This document shows, in pieces, positions 32,984 to 36,497 of a stretch of DNA of 36,497 bases (the first letter of the stretch is position 1; each line of letters opens with the position of its first letter). The notes under the pieces were generated by a model that ran no database searches, was not told the DNA's origin, and worked only from the letters and a program-made list of their open reading frames with translations. Origin of the DNA: an uncultured Luminiphilus sp. (lineage in GTDB: Bacteria; Pseudomonadota; Gammaproteobacteria; Pseudomonadales; Halieaceae); NCBI GenBank assembly GCA_938091995.1, contig CALKNZ010000126.1, positions 1 to 36,497 of the forward strand, given 5' to 3'. The position numbers and the translations under genes are program-made.

Positions 32984-35026
32984 ATGATGATTCGACTAGG
33001 GCTCGTCTTCGCAATCGTACTGACCGCTGCTTGTTCCGGCGATAGCCCCGAGGCCGAAAAGCGCGCAGCCGCACAACGGTACTACCGGACAACCAACACG
33101 GTCATACCCGCTGATGAGCAAATTCTATCGTTCCCCGAACCTGCGTTTTCGCAAACTAAGGTTCCCCCAAGCAACCCCGACCGGAACGCTTATTTTGGCG
33201 ACTTACATGTACATACAGCCCTGTCATTCGATGCATCAGCATTTGGCACGACGGCCTCACCCTCTGATGCTTATCGCTATGCCCAGGGTGAGGCCATAAA
33301 GCACCCCAGTGGCTTTGAGGTCCAACTTAGCCGACCCCTCGACTTCTACGCAGTGACAGATCATGGTGTATTGCTGGGCCTTATTAATGAAGCGATGGAT
33401 ACTCGCTCTACTTTTTCAAAATATACCCTTGCCAAGCCGTACCACGATATCAACGAGTCAGTCAGCGGTGGCCTTCTAGATCTCGCCAAGAGAAGTAAAG
33501 CTTTTTATAATTTTGTTAGTGATGTTGTCGCTAACCTGTTGGACGGCACAATCGATAAAGAATCTATTAATAGCGCCAGCAAATCAGCCTGGCTGCAAAC
33601 CATCGAAGCCACAGATGCCGCCTACAAGCCCGGGCTGTTCACTACATTTGCGGCCTATGAATTCACTTCATCGACCCAAGAACGGGAAGCGCTGCATCGC
33701 AATGTCATTTTCCGTTCAACACAGCGTCTGCCCGCACAGCCCTTCTCGCGTTTCAACAGTATTAACCCCGAGGGCCTGTGGGACTGGATGGACCAGTTAC
33801 GGGAACAAGGCATAGAAAGTCTGGCGATACCCCATAACAGCAATGGTTCTAATGGCGCCATGTTCGCCTTCACAGACTGGTCAGGTACGCCAATCGATAC
33901 TGATTACGCAGAGCAACGGCTACGTAACGAACCACTAGTAGAAGTCACTCAGGTGAAAGGGACGTCAGAAACCCACCCGTTGCTGTCGAAAAATGATGAA
34001 TGGGCGAACTTTGAAATTTTTCCTTTGCGCACATCAACACGAATCCCTAGCAACCCGCGGGGTAGCTATGTGCGCAACGCATGGCAGCGTGGCCTAGGCT
34101 TAAAACACAGTAACGGTGGAAACCCCTATAAATTCGGCGTTGTTGGCTCTAGCGATACACATACTGGTGCTGCCTCGCTGGAGGAAGATAACTACTTTGG
34201 TAAGATTGGGGCTTTCGACAGCACCCCTGAAAAGCGGGGCTCGATACCCGCCAGTTTTTTGTATGGAGCGCTGGTCAAATTAGGCGCATCCGAAATGGTT
34301 GAAGAAGTCGATGGCGAAAGTTATCTCGATTTCTCTGGCTACAAGTATTGGGGTGCCTCGGGAATTGCTGGGGTTTGGGCAGAAGAGAATACCCGCGAAG
34401 CCATTTATTCCGCACTGCGCCGCAAAGAAACTTTTGCCACCAGTGGCACACGCATAAAACTTCGGTTTTTTGCCGGGTACAACTTTGCCAAAGACCAACT
34501 CAACAGTACGAGCCTGATCAGCGAAGCTTACGCCTCCAGCGTCTCTATGGGCGGCACATTACCCGCACAGGGCAGTCTTCAACCTACGTTTTTAATATGG
34601 GCCATGGCCGACCCCAATACGGCACCATTGCAACGCATGCAGATTGTAAAAGGCTGGTTGGAACAGGGGAAACATCGAGAGCAGGTTTATGATGTCGCAT
34701 GCTCAGATAATCTGCCCGTCGACCCGACTACACATCGATGCCCGGATAACAATGCAAGAGTCAATCTGAGCGACTGCTCCATCACCGCCAACGTGGGCGC
34801 TGCAGAGTTAAAAACACTCTGGAAAGATCCAGACTTTGTTTCTGGGCAAGAGGCCTTTTACTATACTCGCGTACTTGAAAACCCGGTTTGTCGATGGTCC
34901 ACATGGGACGCCATTCGCAACAGGGAATCACCCCGCAAAGATATACCCGCGACCATTCAAGAACGCGCCTGGTCATCGCCAATTTGGTATAGCGCCCTTA
35001 ATAGAAACACGAACTTTGTAGAGTAA
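32984..35026 (+). CDS. DUF3604 protein (PHP-like metal site), lipoprotein paralogue
   Basis: 680 aa. The N terminus is a lipoprotein signal with lipobox LTAAC, lipidated at Cys17, so it is anchored to a membrane facing the periplasm or the surface. The start could equally be the next ATG 3 nt on. Metal motifs match its neighbour: GDLHVHT (His75, His77), AVTDHGV (Asp126, His127), IPHNSN (His284) and GSSDTHT (Asp391, His393). Apart from Cys17 it has no cysteine until the four shared C-terminal ones. An insertion of about 60 residues at 150-205 differs from the first copy. The monooxygenase gene starts only 6 bp later, so cotranslation is likely. Confidence 0.88.
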   Translation: MMIRLGLVFAIVLTAACSGDSPEAEKRAAAQRYYRTTNTVIPADEQILSFPEPAFSQTKVPPSNPDRNAYFGDLHVHTALSFDASAFGTTASPSDAYRYAQGEAIKHPSGFEVQLSRPLDFYAVTDHGVLLGLINEAMDTRSTFSKYTLAKPYHDINESVSGGLLDLAKRSKAFYNFVSDVVANLLDGTIDKESINSASKSAWLQTIEATDAAYKPGLFTTFAAYEFTSSTQEREALHRNVIFRSTQRLPAQPFSRFNSINPEGLWDWMDQLREQGIESLAIPHNSNGSNGAMFAFTDWSGTPIDTDYAEQRLRNEPLVEVTQVKGTSETHPLLSKNDEWANFEIFPLRTSTRIPSNPRGSYVRNAWQRGLGLKHSNGGNPYKFGVVGSSDTHTGAASLEEDNYFGKIGAFDSTPEKRGSIPASFLYGALVKLGASEMVEEVDGESYLDFSGYKYWGASGIAGVWAEENTREAIYSALRRKETFATSGTRIKLRFFAGYNFAKDQLNSTSLISEAYASSVSMGGTLPAQGSLQPTFLIWAMADPNTAPLQRMQIVKGWLEQGKHREQVYDVACSDNLPVDPTTHRCPDNNARVNLSDCSITANVGAAELKTLWKDPDFVSGQEAFYYTRVLENPVCRWSTWDAIRNRESPRKDIPATIQERAWSSPIWYSALNRNTNFVE

Positions 35027-35032
35027 AACGTA

Positions 35033-36487
35033 ATGCCAAAAGAATTTGAGTCAGTCGACGTGCTCATTGTTGGCGCTGGCCTCTCTGGTATCGGAGGGGC
35101 TTGCCAGCTGCGCCGCAACTGCCCAGAACGCAGTTTTACAATTTTTGAGTCTCGCGCTGCTAGTGGTGGAACCTGGGATTTATTTCGCTATCCCGGCATT
35201 CGATCAGATAGCGATATGTATACCTTTAGCTATGGCTTCAAACCCTGGGGTGACTCATCTGCGATCGCCGATGGCTCCAAAATTCTTAAGTACATTCGTG
35301 AGACTGCTGCAGAGTATGATGTAGAACGTTATATTCAATATCATCGTAAAGTCGTTTCCGCGCGTTGGTCATCTTCAGAAAAACGTTGGACCGTTACAGC
35401 TGAGTGCGGCAGTACGGGACAGATGGTTACCGTCAGCTGTCAGTTCATTTTTAGCTGCAGCGGCTATTACGACTACGAGCAGGGCTACACCCCTGAATTT
35501 TCCGGCATCAATGACTTTGCAGGAACCGTTGTGCACCCCCAGCATTGGCCTGAAGACCTTGATTATCAGAATAAGCGGGTTGTAGTGGTCGGCAGCGGCG
35601 CAACCGCGGTTACCCTTGTACCCACCATGGCCAAAGACACCGCGAGCATGGTGATGCTGCAGCGTTCGCCCACCTATATTGCCGATGTTCCTCTAGAAGA
35701 CCCTACCGCTTTGAGACTGCAAAAATGGCTGCCGGTGGCCTGGGCATCTCGCTTGACCCGTTGGAAAAAGGTGCTGTTTCAAATTTATGTGTACCGTTTA
35801 TCTCGAAAACACCCGAAAAAATTGCGGCACTTCCTGCTGACGGAAGTGCGTAAACAGTTGGGGCCCGATTATGACGTGGCCACCCACTTCACGCCAAAAT
35901 ACAATCCCTGGGATCAGCGCCTGTGCGCCGCTCCAAATGGCGATATGTTCAAGGCGATTCGTGAACAGCGTGCTGAAGTCGTTACAGAACACATTGATAA
36001 ATTTAATAAGACGGGGATTCAACTGAAGTCGGGTAGACAACTGGACGCCGACATTATTGTTGTCGCGACGGGCCTTAATCTGAAATTTGCGGGGGGCGTT
36101 GATTATAGTATCGATGAAACTAAGCTGGAGTTCACCGACCGCTTTATCTACCGCGGCATGATGTTTTCCGACTTGCCCAATATGGCGTTCACAGTGGGTT
36201 ACACCAACTCGTCGTGGACACTAAAAGCGGATCTTACCGCCAGCTATGTGTGCCGCCTACTGAATAAAATGGCCACGGGTGGATACTCGACAGTAACCCC
36301 GCGCCTGATAGGCACTGTTGAGGAGGAGCCTCTGCTCGATTTTGATGCAGGTTACGTATTGCGAGCACGGGAACAGTTTCCAAAACAAGGCAATCGATTG
36401 CCTTGGAAAAATTATCAAAATTACATTAAAGACTTTATTACGCTACGCCTCGGAGGGCTCAAAGATAAAGAATTGGAGTTTCGTTAG
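35033..36487 (+). CDS. flavin-containing (Baeyer-Villiger type) monooxygenase, EthA-like
   Basis: 484 aa. Two Rossmann motifs are visible: GAGLSG (14-19) for FAD and GSGATA (187-192) for NADPH. Between them is the Baeyer-Villiger fingerprint F-x-G-x3-H-x3-W-P at 162-173 (FAGTVVHPQHWP). RYPGIRSD (52-59) and the length are typical of the EthA subgroup. The enzyme should insert oxygen next to a ketone, giving an ester or lactone, or oxygenate sulfur, using NADPH in the cytoplasm. It follows the second DUF3604 gene by 6 bp. Its stop is overlapped by a GTG (TAGTG) that may start a further gene beyond the window. Confidence 0.93.
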   Translation: MPKEFESVDVLIVGAGLSGIGGACQLRRNCPERSFTIFESRAASGGTWDLFRYPGIRSDSDMYTFSYGFKPWGDSSAIADGSKILKYIRETAAEYDVERYIQYHRKVVSARWSSSEKRWTVTAECGSTGQMVTVSCQFIFSCSGYYDYEQGYTPEFSGINDFAGTVVHPQHWPEDLDYQNKRVVVVGSGATAVTLVPTMAKDTASMVMLQRSPTYIADVPLEDPTALRLQKWLPVAWASRLTRWKKVLFQIYVYRLSRKHPKKLRHFLLTEVRKQLGPDYDVATHFTPKYNPWDQRLCAAPNGDMFKAIREQRAEVVTEHIDKFNKTGIQLKSGRQLDADIIVVATGLNLKFAGGVDYSIDETKLEFTDRFIYRGMMFSDLPNMAFTVGYTNSSWTLKADLTASYVCRLLNKMATGGYSTVTPRLIGTVEEEPLLDFDAGYVLRAREQFPKQGNRLPWKNYQNYIKDFITLRLGGLKDKELEFR

Positions 36488-36497
36488 TGACAACTAA

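Noticed and set aside
1-36497. Search for CRISPR arrays, insertion sequences, integrases, phage genes and toxin-antitoxin pairs
   Set aside because: No regularly spaced repeats, transposase or integrase motifs, or paired small toxin/antitoxin-like genes were seen.

Overview
The window looks like a chromosomal segment of a marine-type gammaproteobacterium, possibly of the Cellvibrionales/OM60-like group. The evidence is gene content only: queD, YcbX-like MOSC, YdjA, a bacterial RIO kinase, many acyl-CoA genes, a TonB-dependent receptor, DUF3604 proteins and an EthA-like monooxygenase. I see no phage, insertion sequence, CRISPR array or rRNA. The content is mostly metabolic.

Layout. 1-260: a tRNA operon (Val-UAC then Asp-GUC, minus strand) with a near-consensus sigma-70 promoter. 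378-734: queD. 735-1113: an AT-rich gap ending in a cluster of DnaA-box-like 9-mers. 1114-2770: a divergent pair, an alpha/beta hydrolase and a predicted lipoprotein. 2773-8069: five minus-strand genes, in transcription order a long beta-ketoacyl synthase, a YdjA-like nitroreductase, a dienoyl-CoA isomerase-type crotonase, a PpiC-like isomerase and a HupE/UreJ-type permease. A GlxA-type AraC regulator (8248-9249) diverges from the synthase across a region with 10-bp phased direct repeats.

9388-11678: thiolase and RibB (with a degenerate RibA domain) lie 5 bp apart. 11693-13621: a nitroreductase and a CofD-related protein of the type I associate with the 'GAK' gene group. 13868-18537: a small unknown protein, a MOSC protein, a PhyH dioxygenase, an APC permease and a RIO kinase. 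18995-20371: a GlcD/D2HGDH-like FAD oxidoreductase. 20801-25254: an acyl-CoA dehydrogenase, a second crotonase and an OruR-like AraC regulator. The regulator is divergent from an MFS transporter plus GST-like pair (25433-27911), which ends at a rho-independent terminator.

28120-36487 is the most system-like part. A TonB-dependent receptor faces away from a three-gene unit of two exported DUF3604/PHP-like proteins and a Baeyer-Villiger-type monooxygenase. The leader of that unit can be drawn as a structured RNA with the ribosome-binding site in a hairpin loop. My inference is outer-membrane uptake, extracytoplasmic processing and cytoplasmic oxidation of one hydrophobic substrate. The substrate is not visible from sequence. 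The beta-oxidation-type genes elsewhere in the window would fit growth on lipids, steroids or terpenoids.
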